From: Bifiguratus adelaidae
Lineage: Eukaryota > Mucoromycota > Endogonomycetes > Endogonales
Assembly: GCA_002261195.1 (NCBI GenBank)
Contig: MVBO01000118.1
Span: 1 to 45,656, forward strand
Direction of reading: 5' to 3'
DNA: 45,656 nucleotides
Part shown: positions 33,098-45,383 of the stretch, piece by piece
How positions within the stretch are numbered: position 1 is the stretch's first letter
Layout of the letters: the number at the start of each line of letters is the position of its first letter
Translations under genes and position numbers: made by a program
Notes under the pieces: model-generated
Seen by the model: the letters and a program-made list of their open reading frames with translations, nothing else
The model's database searches: none
What the model was told of the DNA's origin: nothing

Positions 33098-34066
33098 ATG
33101 GATGCTCAATTTGATATGCTCGTCGTGGGGATAAGGTGAGTCATTGTTGGCGCGACGCGCTCTCTCTTACGACGACTAGTGGACCTTCTTCGTCAGGCAA
33201 GACGGTAAGATGGAGTTTAAAGGGATGCAGGGAGTGATTATGTCTGTAGACGCTTGCTAGGGCTTTGCTCAAGGTGTTACCTAACAGCATCATTGTGCAT
33301 CAGGATGACTTTTACAAGGTACAGTACGGGCTGTTCTCGGTGCCAAGTCTCACTGACAGTCTGAGAATGTAGCCGGAAGCCGAGATACTTGTAGACAAAA
33401 AGACCTCGCTGCAAAACTGGGATTGTCCTGGTGCATTGGATTTTCCGGCATTGGCGCAGCATCTAGCGTACATCCGCTCGCATGACGGCAAGCTTCCTGA
33501 CGGCTTCTACTCTAAGGAAGCTGAAAATGTGGTCAGCAAGGATCAGGTGGTATGCGCTCAGGGTACCCTTGATCAGGAGGCGCGTCGCATCAAGGAGACC
33601 CTTTCGGAACTGAATCTGGCAGATACACGTTTTGTGTTGTTAGATGGGTTTCTCTTGTTTTGGGACAAGGCTGTCATTCAGGAACTAGACGTCAAGATAT
33701 TTGTCACTGCAAGCTATGAACGACTAAAGGCACGACGAGAAGCGAGATCAGGATATGCTACCATGGAAGGTGCGTCAACGGTTAAGCCCTCAATTCATCG
33801 CGATTGATAGACACCCTTATTCACCTTTAGGTTACTGGGTGGATCCACCGGGCTATTTTGACGATATTGTATGGCCAGAATACGTCAAATGGAATCGGCA
33901 TCTACTGCCACGTGAAATCCTCGACACCATTTCATTAGACGTAACCGACGGCAGCGAACCACCCCAAAAAGTGGATCAGTTGACCGAGATATCGACAGAT
34001 ACCACCTCGGTGGATGACATGCTTGTTGCGGCAGTCAATGCTATATTATCCCACCTTTCACGATGA
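33098..34066 (+). CDS. NRK1: Nicotinamide riboside kinase
   Basis: Exons 33098-33135, 33180-33204, 33250-33318, 33373-33769 and 33831-34066 give 254 residues; introns are 44-61 nt. The P-loop GISGPSSSGKTT is split by two introns around a 25-nt exon. IIVHQDDFYK holds the catalytic Asp of the NRK family, NWDCPGALDF contacts the riboside, and RREARSGY is the lid. YWVDPPGYFDDIVWPEYVKWN is the NRK-specific C-terminal block. The enzyme phosphorylates nicotinamide riboside to NMN, feeding the NAD salvage route in the cytosol. The start ATG has an ideal ACCATGG context and is only 20 bp from the divergent KH-gene ATG. Confidence 0.95.
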
Positions 34067-34823
34067 TGCTTGTCCGCCGTTCCAGCATTTCCATTTTCGC
34101 TCGTCTTTGTGTAGAGATTTCCCATTGTTCTTTTAGAATGTTCATCTTTTAGGTAGATGAATTCTCATCGTTTCACGTGTGTGCTGCTTGTAACATGCGC
34201 CAACATACCTTGATGGTTAAGCATGACTGAATGGGTAACAATGACGCTGTCATTCACACGAAATGCATCCATGGTCGAAATCATGGATTTTTCCTTGTAC
34301 CTTTTAATGAGTCGGTAGTTGGGTACGCCACCTCCCACACATCTTCGAATTCTCGCTTCAAGTGCGCCAGATTACTATCAAGTCACGCCGAAATGGCTGG
34401 AACATCTTCTCACGATCCCCGCGAAACGAAGAACATCGCGCAGTTTCGAGCGAATCGATTGAGGCGATGCAGCCCATGCTCTTATATATGGAAACATTGG
34501 AAGACTGCACCGTATCAAGGACTTGCACTACGCACCACCCTTACCGGAAAAGGCAGATTGGCCTCGTTCACAGCCATGAAAAGGTGAGAACCGTCCTTTT
34601 CGGGGCGGTGTGGGAGGTCCTGTGCCCATTTAATTACATATGGACTACCCTGTAGCCCATGTATCTCTTGCATACCTCAAATACTTTTCGTTGCGGCTCT
34701 GGCAGCCAAGATACCATGTGAGTTGATTCTTAAGACGTCTTTACGATGCTAATTGCTACAACAGAATAGACGTGCGGTTGCCTAGGCTTACTGTCCATAT
34801 AGACATCTCAAGGAATCTCCAGT
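34067..34823. other. Promoter and 5' leader of PMA1
   Basis: About 750 bp without a supported gene; the open frames at 34231-34587 and 34362-34655 lack homology. The last 110 bases carry a likely leader intron (34718-34764). A second possible leader intron is GTGAG..TGTAG at 34584-34655. Confidence 0.5.
34718..34764 (+). other. Probable 5' UTR intron of PMA1
   Basis: GTGAGTT donor, GCTAATTG branch-like site, and ACAACAG acceptor. The 47-nt length is typical for this window. It ends 59 bases before the PMA1 ATG. Confidence 0.55.
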
Positions 34824-37667
34824 ATGGCAGAGAACGCCGAAAGTGACATGATCCAAGTCCAAAACGTTTCCAACAAGGAGAAAGCTGAGGTTGAATTTGA
34901 AGAACAAGAACATCACGAGCATACCGATGAGATTTCACCCGAATTAGAAGCACTATTGCATACCGACGCTAGCGTAGGATTGAGTTCAGAGCAAGTAGCT
35001 GAACGCCTTGCAAAGTTTGGTCCCAATCAACTCACCGAAAAGAAGACCAATCCGATCCTCAAGTTTCTGAGGTATTTTACGGGTGCCATTGCCTATCTCA
35101 TTGAAATTGCCTGCATCATTGCGGCTATTGTGGGAGATTGGATCGACTTCGGCATTATCCTCGCTTTGCTGTCGATTAATGCCTTGATTGGCTTTATCGA
35201 AGAATCCAAAGCTGAATCGGCATTAGATGCGCTCAGGCAAACCTTGGCTCTCAAGACACGCGCTTGGAGAGATGGTGAATTGAAGGAGATTGACGTGTCC
35301 GAACTTGTTCCAGGAGATATCATCGTTCTTCGCTTGGGCGATATAATTCCTGCGGATGCAAGGTTACTTGGCATCGGTGTTACTGGTGAGGCTACCGAGG
35401 GCGATCTTCAAATCGATCAATCAGCATTGACCGGAGAATCGCTGCCTGTTTCCAAAAGCAAAGGGGTAACTGTTTACTCTTCATCCATCGTCAAGCAAGG
35501 TCAGCAGTTGGCTGTCGTCACGAAGACTGGAGGTGATACGTTCATTGGGCGTGCTGCCAATCTTATCGCCATTACCACCGAAGAAGGCCACTTTCAAAAG
35601 ATCATTAATCGCTTCGGCAATGTCCTGATCTGGTCAACAGTGCTTTTGGTTGTCATTATTTTCGTCTATCAGATGATTGCTTTTCGAGGCACGCATTTAG
35701 GCGATTGGAAAGTGGTTCTCGAGAATTGCCTTGTCTTAACAGTTGCGGCTATTCCGGTGGGTCTTCCAACGGTCATGTCCGTAACCATGGCTATCGGTGC
35801 AAAACAATTGGCTCAGAAAAAGGTCATTATCAAGCGACTGACGGCCGTAGAGGAACTGGCTTCGGTGTCCGTTCTTTGTTCAGACAAGACTGGCACGTTG
35901 ACGTTAAACGAACTCACGTTTGACGAGCCATTTCTTAAAGAAGGCTTTACGAGCGATGACATCTTGCTCTACTCGTATCTTGCGGCAGAAGCTGGAGCCA
36001 ATGATCCCATTGAATCAGCAATCCGTCGAGCTGCCGAAGAACAACTCGATATCCTCAAGACACGCGTTGGCTCCAAAACTGAAGTGCCTGGATATAAGCT
36101 CACGTCCTTCCTGCCTTTCAATCCTAGTACAAAGTTGACTCAAGCGACAATTCTAAACATAGAGACCAAAGATGCCTTCAAGGTTGCCAAAGGAGCTCCA
36201 CAGGTGATCATCAAGCTTGTTGGCGGCGATAACGATGCTGTGCGTGCCGTAAATGGGTTAGCACGCAAAGGTTTACGGGCATTGGGTAGGTCATAAGGCT
36301 GTGTCTTTTCACAATAGCATTGATCATGCTCAATAGGGGTGGCACGGACCGTCCCTGGAGACATTGAAAAGTTCGAGCTCGTTGGACTTATCTCGCTTCT
36401 GGATCCTCCCCGACCTGATTCGGGCGATACGATCCGTGAATGCAACAAGCTTGGTGTTGACGTCAAGATGGTTACTGGTGATCAGTTGATCATTGGCAAG
36501 GAAGTAGCTGCACGACTGGGCATGGGCCGCGTCATTCTCGATGCTGGTCATCTAGTGGATCCCACGAAAAGTGATGAGGAAGTCACTGAGCACTGTGTAA
36601 GGGCTGATGGTTTCGCACAAGTCATCCCGGAGCACAAGTATCGGGTGGTAGAGTTGCTTCAGAAACGAGGTCTTCTAGTCGGCATGACAGGCGATGGTGT
36701 CAACGATGCGCCCGCGTTGAAGAAAGCAAATGTAGGCATTGCGGTTCATCCCTGCACCGACGCAGCTAGATCCGCCGCTGATATTGTTCTCCTTGCATCC
36801 GGCCTTTCTACCATTGTAGACGGATTGATTACCTCACGGATCATCTTCCAACGGCTTCGATCCTACGCGCTTTATCGAATCGCGTCTACTATTCATTTCC
36901 TTCTCTTCTTCTTCATCATCACCCTGGTGGAGAATTGGAAGATGCCTGCGGTTTTGCTCATTCTTATCTGTGTTCTTAACGATGCCGCAACTCTTGTTAT
37001 CTCAGTGGATAATACGGAAATCTCATCGCGTCCCGACAAGTGGCGATTGGGTCAATTGCTGACGCTCTCTTTCGTGTTGGCAGTTTTATTGGCGGCGCTA
37101 TCGTTTGCGACCTATTATGTTGGTCGAGACTTGCTGTCTCGAGATCCTTCCAACCTCATCGTACCTGTTCCAGACGACGAACGCCAATACACTCACGCGG
37201 ACTTGAAATTACATTCCATCATGTACCTTCATATATCCTCTGCTCCTCACTTCCTCATCTTCTCTACCAGGGTACCGGGATATTGGTGGAGAAACATGCC
37301 TTCGTGGATCTTCTTCATTGTCATCATTGGCACACAGATCATTGCTCTCTTCTTTGCCGTATACGGTGTTTTCGGCTTCAAGGAAGGCGTCGAAGGATGC
37401 GGCTGGCCATGGGGATTAAGCGTGCTCGCGATTTCCCTTGTATACTTTATGCTTCTCGACTTCGTGAAGGTCTGGATTCTAAGGCGTTGGAATTTCGATT
37501 TGACGGCGACATTGTGGCCCACACCGAAACGCAAAGCCAAATTGGCTGCACGAAAGGCGGATGCTCAAAGACGGGAGAAAGTCATGTCTTGCTGGCAGAA
37601 AGTGCACGAAGTAGTAGAGACAGTGAGAGTGCTTCATGCCTTGCAAGCGGAGGCGAAACGCCATTGA
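34824..37667 (+). CDS. PMA1: Plasma-membrane H+-ATPase (P3A type)
   Basis: Exons 34824-36285 and 36337-37667 (51-nt intron) give 930 residues. An acidic N-terminus (EVEFEEQEHHEHTDE) is followed by ten expected membrane segments. The actuator loop has LTGES at about 202-206. The phosphorylated Asp354 is in CSDKTGTLTLNE. The nucleotide domain ends in MTGDGVNDAPALKKANVGIAV at about 604-624. The later segments include NDAATLVISVDN, the usual PMA1-type M6 region. The pump exports protons using ATP and sets the plasma-membrane potential. The C-terminal tail after RRWNFDL is about 60 residues, basic and helical, the region that autoinhibits yeast Pma1. It converges on CCH1, with 158 bp between stops. 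Confidence 0.97.
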
Positions 37668-37825
37668 TACGGCACCGTTACTATGCGTATCGGAGGCTAG
37701 CAAGCATGAGTTGTATGATTTTCAATATCCATAGGCTATCTACTCTATCTTGGACACCGTCTATATGAATTTTGGATGCTATGCAGAATATACATTGTTG
37801 CTAAACTATACAATCCCACATGAAG

Positions 37826-40800
37826 TTATCTTTTACCAGCTTCGCGTAGTAGGTCTATGTCGAGATGTTAAAGCAAGTCCCCGATCCTTTAGATCAACTA
37901 GCAACTTACCATGCCAAGATCCAGACTGCAATTCCATAAGCATTTGGTCGGCATCTTGCAAGTCCTCGACGTTGCTATAAACGTCCTCTTGATCAACATC
38001 TTGGTCATTGCGTGGCGATGCAGATAGTCGCGGTGAGTATTCGACAGAGCTGCGACTATTGTAGGAACTTCGCCGATGTCGTGCACCAAAGTACTCGAGA
38101 TAACTGCCCTCATTATTGGGTGAAGTGGCAAAGCCGGGACTTGAAGCCGCTGATGGCACTGAAAGAGCGTTTGCGCGGTGTATGTTAATGCTCAAATGAG
38201 GATTTGTTGGGGAAGAATCAACAAAGATCTCGGGAACGGCGCCTGATTGATCAACTGAGCCCCGCCGTTTCTGCAGTCGTTGAAGATAAGATCTTCTTGT
38301 AGCAATGGTCTCCAGCATGCCTTTAACAACGTCAAAATGGATCAACATCTTCACGCCCTCCATTTTCCGTCGGTATTCAATGAGCTCGTCAATCAGCAAA
38401 CTATGCTCTGGATTAATGAGCTTGACTTGGGCTAACAAGAGTAGCATATCTGAGAACGTGATTCTCCGGACGAGCCTGCCGTTGACCATGACGGGCGTCG
38501 CAGTGGACTTGGCAAGCCAGTACAATGTATCGAGCGTTTTACGATTCTTGTGCACCGCAGCGCGATTCATGAGAGCCAATTTGGCGTTGAGAAGTTCGAC
38601 GTCGATATCCACGGGATACTTTTCGCCAAAAGCGTGTGCAGATGGTGTGCGTAACACGTCCGCCTTGAGAGACGTAATCGAAAACATTTGGTCATGGACT
38701 TTGACATCAAAAATGCCCGTCAACTTGCGGAAAAATCGAACGAAATCCTTGTCATCCATGCTTCCGGTTCTTTCTGTATCAATCTCGGCCCAAGCTGTCT
38801 TGAAGTTTCGTATCTCGTCTCTAGTAACAAGCGAGAAGCTAGCTCCGATTTGGTAGACGTACGAGAAGTTGTCGAGTACCACGACGATGAACATGGACGT
38901 GAAAATATACATTGAAATGACGTTGAAAGAAAGAAAAAGAGAGTATGCCCAGACAGCCGATCCACAATCCGATAGAAGATAATTTGCGTTATCAACGCAG
39001 TTTGGCGTTTCCACAGTGTAATCGTGCATTACAGTGTTCCATGATTCCCTGGATGATAGATTCAACGGAAAGCATGCGTTAAAACACATGTCAACCTTGA
39101 ATTGGCTAGAATCAACTTACCCTGTCGAAAATCGAATGAGACCGAGTAAAGCGTAGCCAAAATCACGGAAATTGACATGCTCATTGGTCGCTTGCGTTCC
39201 GTATTTTGTGAGCCCAAAGATCTCGACAAACATGATTGCATATGTAACCATGACGACGAACCAGACAACAAAAAGATTTGCAATTTGTGGTGCAGATGCC
39301 CTAGGGACATGTCAGTAAGCAAGCACAGGACGCATCAATACAACTTACGCCATCGTCTTGAATAGTTGATTCAGACTGTCACTTTTCTGTACGAGTTTAA
39401 AACAGATGGCCGTTAAAAACAGTTTCTGGGCTTCGACAACACTTTGGGAGATTTCGGTTTGCAGCATCGACAAAGTCGTAACAGCACCTCCAAGCACCAC
39501 GGTCAAGTCGTACCAATTCCATCTATTCTGACGAAATGTACGGAAACCGAGTCCAATGAATTTGACGACGATCTCAAGCATATAAACAACAATGCACGCC
39601 AAGAAGAGGAATTCTGCATATCTTTAGTGAGCTTGCTGTCCAAGAACGATATCAAGAGTGCCTACCTTTCACTGAATTCTCGAGAACGCCTTCGGAGTAC
39701 GTCTCGGAACATAGGAGGATGATATTGCATACGATAGTCGCAGTGATGAGCTTCGAAAACCAACCTCGCTTGTCCACACATCTCTGAAAGCACCACTTTC
39801 GAATGATATTCGTGGGCATCTTCTTGGGACGCCTGGCAGGTCGGATTTGCTTGAGCAACTTCTTCAAATCTAACCATTGTCGTTGCTCGACGGTTAGATA
39901 CGCCGAACCATTGCGCTTAGTAAAGTTTTCGATAACAATACCCAGGAAGAGGTTAAGGACAAACACGGAGCCGGCCACGTTGTACACCATGAAGAAAATA
40001 CCATTGAGCTGAGATGCGTCTTGCTGATTGTTCTGGCCCATGCCGACTATGGACATGGCACTTTGCTCAACGTTGATCCAGCCTTCACCACTGACGATTT
40101 CAAAAAGTATCAAAAGTGCTTTCCAGAAACTGTCGAAACTGTACACATAGGGATTGACCCATGTGCGCGGCATGTAGAGGTTGACATTGTTTGCCATAGG
40201 TACGGTCGTAGCTAACCAAGTCTCTCCCACGCAATCAGATATACCGGCTGCATTATTGTCTGTGCAATAATAGAATAAGCCTTGGAACACATTCTGACCG
40301 TACAACGCAAACGGTATGATGAGGCAAAGACTGAGTGCAGCTGCGTCAAGGATCCTTGGTAAGCCCGAGACCAAGATTGCGCTGAAAGTATCCTTGACAG
40401 ATGACAGAACATTGATCAACCGCAGAGCTCTGAGCGCCTTGAATGCTCGGAATGACCTTGACAGACCTAACTCGGGATATAGTTGACCAATGGCGGCCAA
40501 GTACATGGTTAACAGGACGAAGAAATCCAGTCCGTTCCATGGGTTCAAGAGGTAGGCGTTCGGAGTGAAGAGGAATCCGTCCGCAATGACCCGGATAATG
40601 CATTCTACTGTGAAGAAGATGACAAACATCACGTCCAAGGCATTGAAAAGTGCGGTGTTGACAGAACCGGCGTTGAGAAGTTCTTGAAGCTGACGTTGCG
40701 GACTGTTCGTTGCTGTAACAGCAATGTTCGCAATCACTCCAAGGACGATAAGGAGCAAAAACATGGAGCTCCAAAATTCTGACGGTGGTCGTCCAAGGAT

Positions 40801-43800
40801 GCGTTCTCCATGGCTGGGTGGGACCAAGAATTGACATGCTCGACGTATTGGATTGCTGGATGAGAAGACCCAAAGGGACTTGTCATACATTGGATGCGCC
40901 ATCAAGAACTCTTTCTCCTGTTCCCGCCGCTCGGTAAGATTTTCGCGTAGAACTTCCTGAAGCCTTATCATGGCAAAGCTTTCCTGAAGGACGGAATCGA
41001 TGTAATCTGTCTGTTCTGGCGACTCTTTTGCATATGTGGACTGCCGTTTTCGATCCACATCATGCAACGCTATATCACCAAGCAGACTATGCCTCTGGGT
41101 CTTCGAAGGTCTGAAACCTCGCGTTTGTCTCTCCACGAAGTGCTTCACCGAGTGCCTGAAGTAATTCCAAAGAATTCGTACTTCACCCGGAGCATCGCCA
41201 GCATCTGTCACATTGATAGCCGATGTGCCGAGGACGACCGGACCCTCCTTTTCTCCCTTAGCAAAGCAAGAATGCGTTGTGATGAAGCCTACCTTATCAC
41301 CCGGAGTACCCTTGTCAAACAAGAACTCTTGAAGCATATGTTTCTGAGTCGGCAAGACCAAATTGTGAGGTATCGAACTTATGGACAGGTTTGCTGGTTG
41401 AGGTCGTAAATACCGAAAGATGTTCCAACGACTTATGACAGCTTTGTTCTCAGCTCTACTAATGTCATTCTGGGAAACGTAGTGCTCCAATTGACGTCGC
41501 TGCTTTTCCTCTTCTTGAGTTTCGAAATTTTCCATGATGATGGCGATAAACATGTTGAGCAATACGACTTTGAGGATTCCCGTCAGTCATGGATATCAAA
41601 TCTGAAATGTCAGGTCATCAACTCACAGTTGGAAAACGCGAACCAAAAGCATAGAAACAAGGCATCGATAGCTGAACTCAACCACTTGATGTCCCAAGCC
41701 ATGATCGAGTACAAGACATTTGGCCAGTTCTCTCCAGAGAAAAGCTGCGAGAATTGCTTTAGTACCAGAACAATTACACGTCAAGATAAAGAAACTTACC
41801 TGATTGAGAGCCGCAAACGAATTGTAGACGGTATAGAAGGTCATTTCAGTGCCGGAGGCCGCGGCGACGGACTGATCCACTATGCCTCTAAGCACTTGGA
41901 CCGCCTGTGCGATGTTAGTATTGACGTGGCATCTGATTACGTTTACTTACGATGATAGAGCACAGAAGAGTGATCAAGATGATAAAGAAGATCAAGTTGA
42001 CCAGACCAATGACACTGCCGAGGATTCTGGCCATAAGCTTCCGCATGCGAGGTAAGGCCACGATGATGCGGTAAGCTCGAAGAACTTGGAACCCAGTTAA
42101 CCACGGATAGGCGGCCGAGTCTCGGATTCCAGGTAATTGTATAATGCATGTTGCAACCGCAAGTGCCAAATCGACTTGATTCATTTTGGCAAAAAAGAAT
42201 GATCTCCATGGAGGAAAGTAGGACGCGAAGCGCAAAATGATCTCAACCGCAAAGATAAAAGTGAATCCAGTCTCAAGGTCCTTGAGATACGCTAGGGTCG
42301 CATCCGACATACCGTATGTCTTCATTCCCATGACTGCAAGATCAGCAAATACCACAACGACCCATGGTATACGAGAGTACTTTGCATAAAGTTCACCGAA
42401 CCGATAGCGTCCTCTATGCTTCAGTTTCGGGTCGTTGATCATCCACCCTTCATCGGTATCCGCGAGGACCGGTGTCCGCCTAGTGTCGATGTCTTAGATC
42501 AGACCACGACAATAGATATATAGCCAAGCATACCTTGACGACGTGAAAGCAGAATGTTTGGTGTCTTCTCTGATCTTGGCAAATAGTTCAGTGATAACAG
42601 CGACGAAAAGGTTGACCATCCAGAAATTCATGACAACCACAATGATAATAAAATAAATGCAGGACAACACATTCTCTGCGTCCATCATGTCGTACATTAG
42701 ATCCGTCCAATTTTGCACTGACAAACAATGATGAATAACGGATTAGGCATAATCGCGATTCTTACCTCCCGCAATGACAAAGACAAGCATCATCGATTCG
42801 GCAATGTTGTCAAAGCTCACAGTCCCGTTCCAGGCGTTTTGGTATTCCTAGAGATGGCGTCAGCATTTCCAATGCTGCGGGACGCGTAAACATGCCTGAC
42901 ACTTTTGAGGGTAGGGGCAAATGAAGCCTTTGCTCCAAGGAGCGTACGCTCCAGAGAAATAAATAAACGGACTACTTGTACCATTCTCAAGGTAATGTCC
43001 ACCGCAATAGCGATTCAAGACTTGCACGTCGCTCGAATCCTCCGGATTTGTCCAAATGCACCGACGGAGAAAGGAACCTTTGAACGCCTGAATGCCAATA
43101 ATCCTAGGCAGAGAGTCAGTACCATGTTCTCAATGGATGGCACGTATCCAACTCACGCAAATAGGACGAAAAAGAAGCCGACAAAGAATGCAACATTGAC
43201 CAGCATTGGAGCACTTTTCTTCAAGCTTTGTAAAATTGTCGCCGAACCACTCGTGACATTCAGTAAGCGCATGAGCCGAAGGGAACTTAGTGCCGAGAAC
43301 CAATAAATGTGATGCGCAGAATAATACTCTGGGATCGTCAGCATCAAAGCCAGATCGATCCAGTATGATACTACAGAGATCATATCAATTCGATTCCATG
43401 AATGTCTCAAGTAGGCGGTAGGTCTTGTTTGTGGCCGGACGGTGATGGTTCGTGCAAGCGTGAAATCCTTTGCGGCCGAAGAACGATCGGGACTATGACT
43501 GTGCAATATGGTTGGATCAATATTTGGTATCAGTAGCCTGGACCGCGCCTCTCCGCTGTCAAACAAGAGACCATTGACAATGACTCGGCATACGAGCTCG
43601 ATGCTAATAGTAAAAGGAAGTTATATGAGCCGGTTGTCCAAAATGCAAGTGAAAAGCTTACGTGTATGATGAGAAGATGCCCAATAGGATATAATCCTTC
43701 CATGTGCCCCAGTAGACGTTGCGTTGCTCAAGACCATCCCAGGCATCCGCAATTAGCAGCGCTGCATGAAGTAGAATGATCATCATGATAATGACCTCTG

Positions 43801-45261
43801 TATACCTGTCGATAGACTATCAGTCATCCGTTCCCCATGTATGGCCACTTACTTCCAAGCAAACAGACGACTCAATTCGTGACGAATCCAGCTACGATTG
43901 CTAAATATGCCCAGACTCTTCCCTCTCAATGCCGACTCGCCTTGCCATGCATAAAATTGACCTCCAATCGGGAGCTCATCGCGTCCAAAGTGCTCCTTTT
44001 GACGAATATAGGGTTGATGTTGTTCGATGGCGTCGTCGTCATCATCATAAGGTGTCGGATCCTCACGATTCAACAACGAATCCACTCTTTGAGGGGCTGA
44101 AACGTGCTTACTGTCAGCGGGATATGCTTCAGATTTTCTCGCTGAGTCGCTGGATACATTTCCAAAGCTCGATAGAGGGTATGATGAAGTATCTAAAATT
44201 TCCGATTGTGGATTCACAGAACCCTGAACGGTTGTATCATCCGTCAGCTGGGAGGTCATTGGGAAGTAGTCGGCGACGTGGGCCTGTCGCCTTGACGTGG
44301 TTCGGACAGGTGGAGTGATGACAGGCGGTGGGGTCTCGCCGGCATTTTCCTTCCAAAGACGCGTACCGCTAATGTTCACAACACGAGACGAGGCTGTCCT
44401 CACCAAATCTCCAAAGGCGAGCAATGGCTTGGTGGCATTCAGTGACGATAGCCGTTGCAATTGTGATGATCCTCGGCCAGCCTCTGGATCTGGCTTTTTC
44501 ATATCATGGGTATGATAGTTGGTGTTGGGTAAATCTAGAGTATCCATGCCATCCTTTGCACGTTCCTCGTTCAAAGCCGCTAAAGTGAGAACAGCTGTAT
44601 CAGAATAGTCGACATCAGCATTTTCGAAACCGTAGTCTGCGTCTTCTTCAGAGTAGGATATAGATGCCTTTCTGTCTGGCACAAAAACATCCGGTCTGAT
44701 ATCGTTCGATAATGGATTGACTGGAGGGCGATTGAGTCGAGGATCGGCCTCATCTGCGAGGCGTTGTGCTGCTTTTTTGCTGCGGACTGATGGCAACGAG
44801 GTGGTTCGATTCGGAGCGAAAGGAGGCGTGAAATTGCTTCCTCGCGATGATGTTCTGGTATGAATAGACGTCGGTCTTCGCACAGAACGAGGCTGTGGCT
44901 GGGTCTCAACCGGTAAGCCTAATGGCGGTGGTATTGAAGGAGGTTGTGGAGTGCTCGATTCCGACTCCGGCCGTATCTGGTAAACGTCGTTAAAAGAAGC
45001 CCCGCTTGAGTCGAATGGCGCCGACGGACGGGTGGAGGGAGTGAACGGCGGCTTAGTTGTTACCGATCTCACAGAAGATGGCTGGCCGACAAAAGGATTA
45101 TGGCTGCGACGACTTGCCGGGTTATCGGCGCCAAGGGTTTCGACTAACAACTGCCCATGGTCTTGTCTGTTGTCTGTTTCTGAGGTACCTCGAAGTAAAT
45201 CGGAACGTTCAGGACGTACTGCACTATGAGGAGAACTGCTGTATGCTGTGCGTTCCTCCAT
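37826..45261 (-). CDS. CCH1: Voltage-gated-type calcium channel Cch1 (four-repeat)
   Basis: Fourteen exons: 45261-43853, 43805-43662, 43603-43157, 43103-42896, 42847-42766, 42717-42534, 42479-41951, 41904-41800, 41756-41627, 41567-39666, 39613-39349, 39300-39121, 39048-37910 and 37854-37826. They total 2250 residues. The first about 420 residues are Ser/Pro-rich and disordered. Four six-helix repeats follow. The selectivity-filter positions read GVQNW (Gln765), SGENW (Glu1045), SGEGW (Glu1574) and TGESW (Glu1863), so QEEE. S4 is poor in charges in repeat I and rich in repeat III (SRSFRAFKALRALRLINVL). After repeat IV lies an EF-hand-like segment (EIDTERTGSMDDKDFVRFF). With Mid1, Cch1 forms the high-affinity calcium influx system of fungi. 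The intron after exon 4 has a GC donor. Reading through the last intron gives a different tail ending at 37833. Confidence 0.93.
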
Positions 45262-45383
45262 CAAGCCTCACTCTTCCCATCAAGGTACAGAACAAGGCTT
45301 GGAGGGAGATTGATTTTTCTGAAACAATGGCGCCTTTGTTGAGAGATGAAACAATGTATGGTTTAGTGCAGGCTACAAGAGGA

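Noticed and set aside
33078-33143. N-terminal extension of the KH protein (frame reads PRRAYQIEHPWFSSLAD)
   Set aside because: It resembles a kinase tail at first sight, but it has no ATG and is antisense to NRK1 exon 1, ending in an in-frame stop near 33143.
34362-34655. Possible small genes upstream of PMA1
   Set aside because: The two overlapping frames have no recognisable content and sit in the promoter/leader region of a highly expressed gene.
37040-37768. 242-codon plus-strand frame inside PMA1
   Set aside because: It is an out-of-frame shadow of the PMA1 C-terminal half and matches no family.
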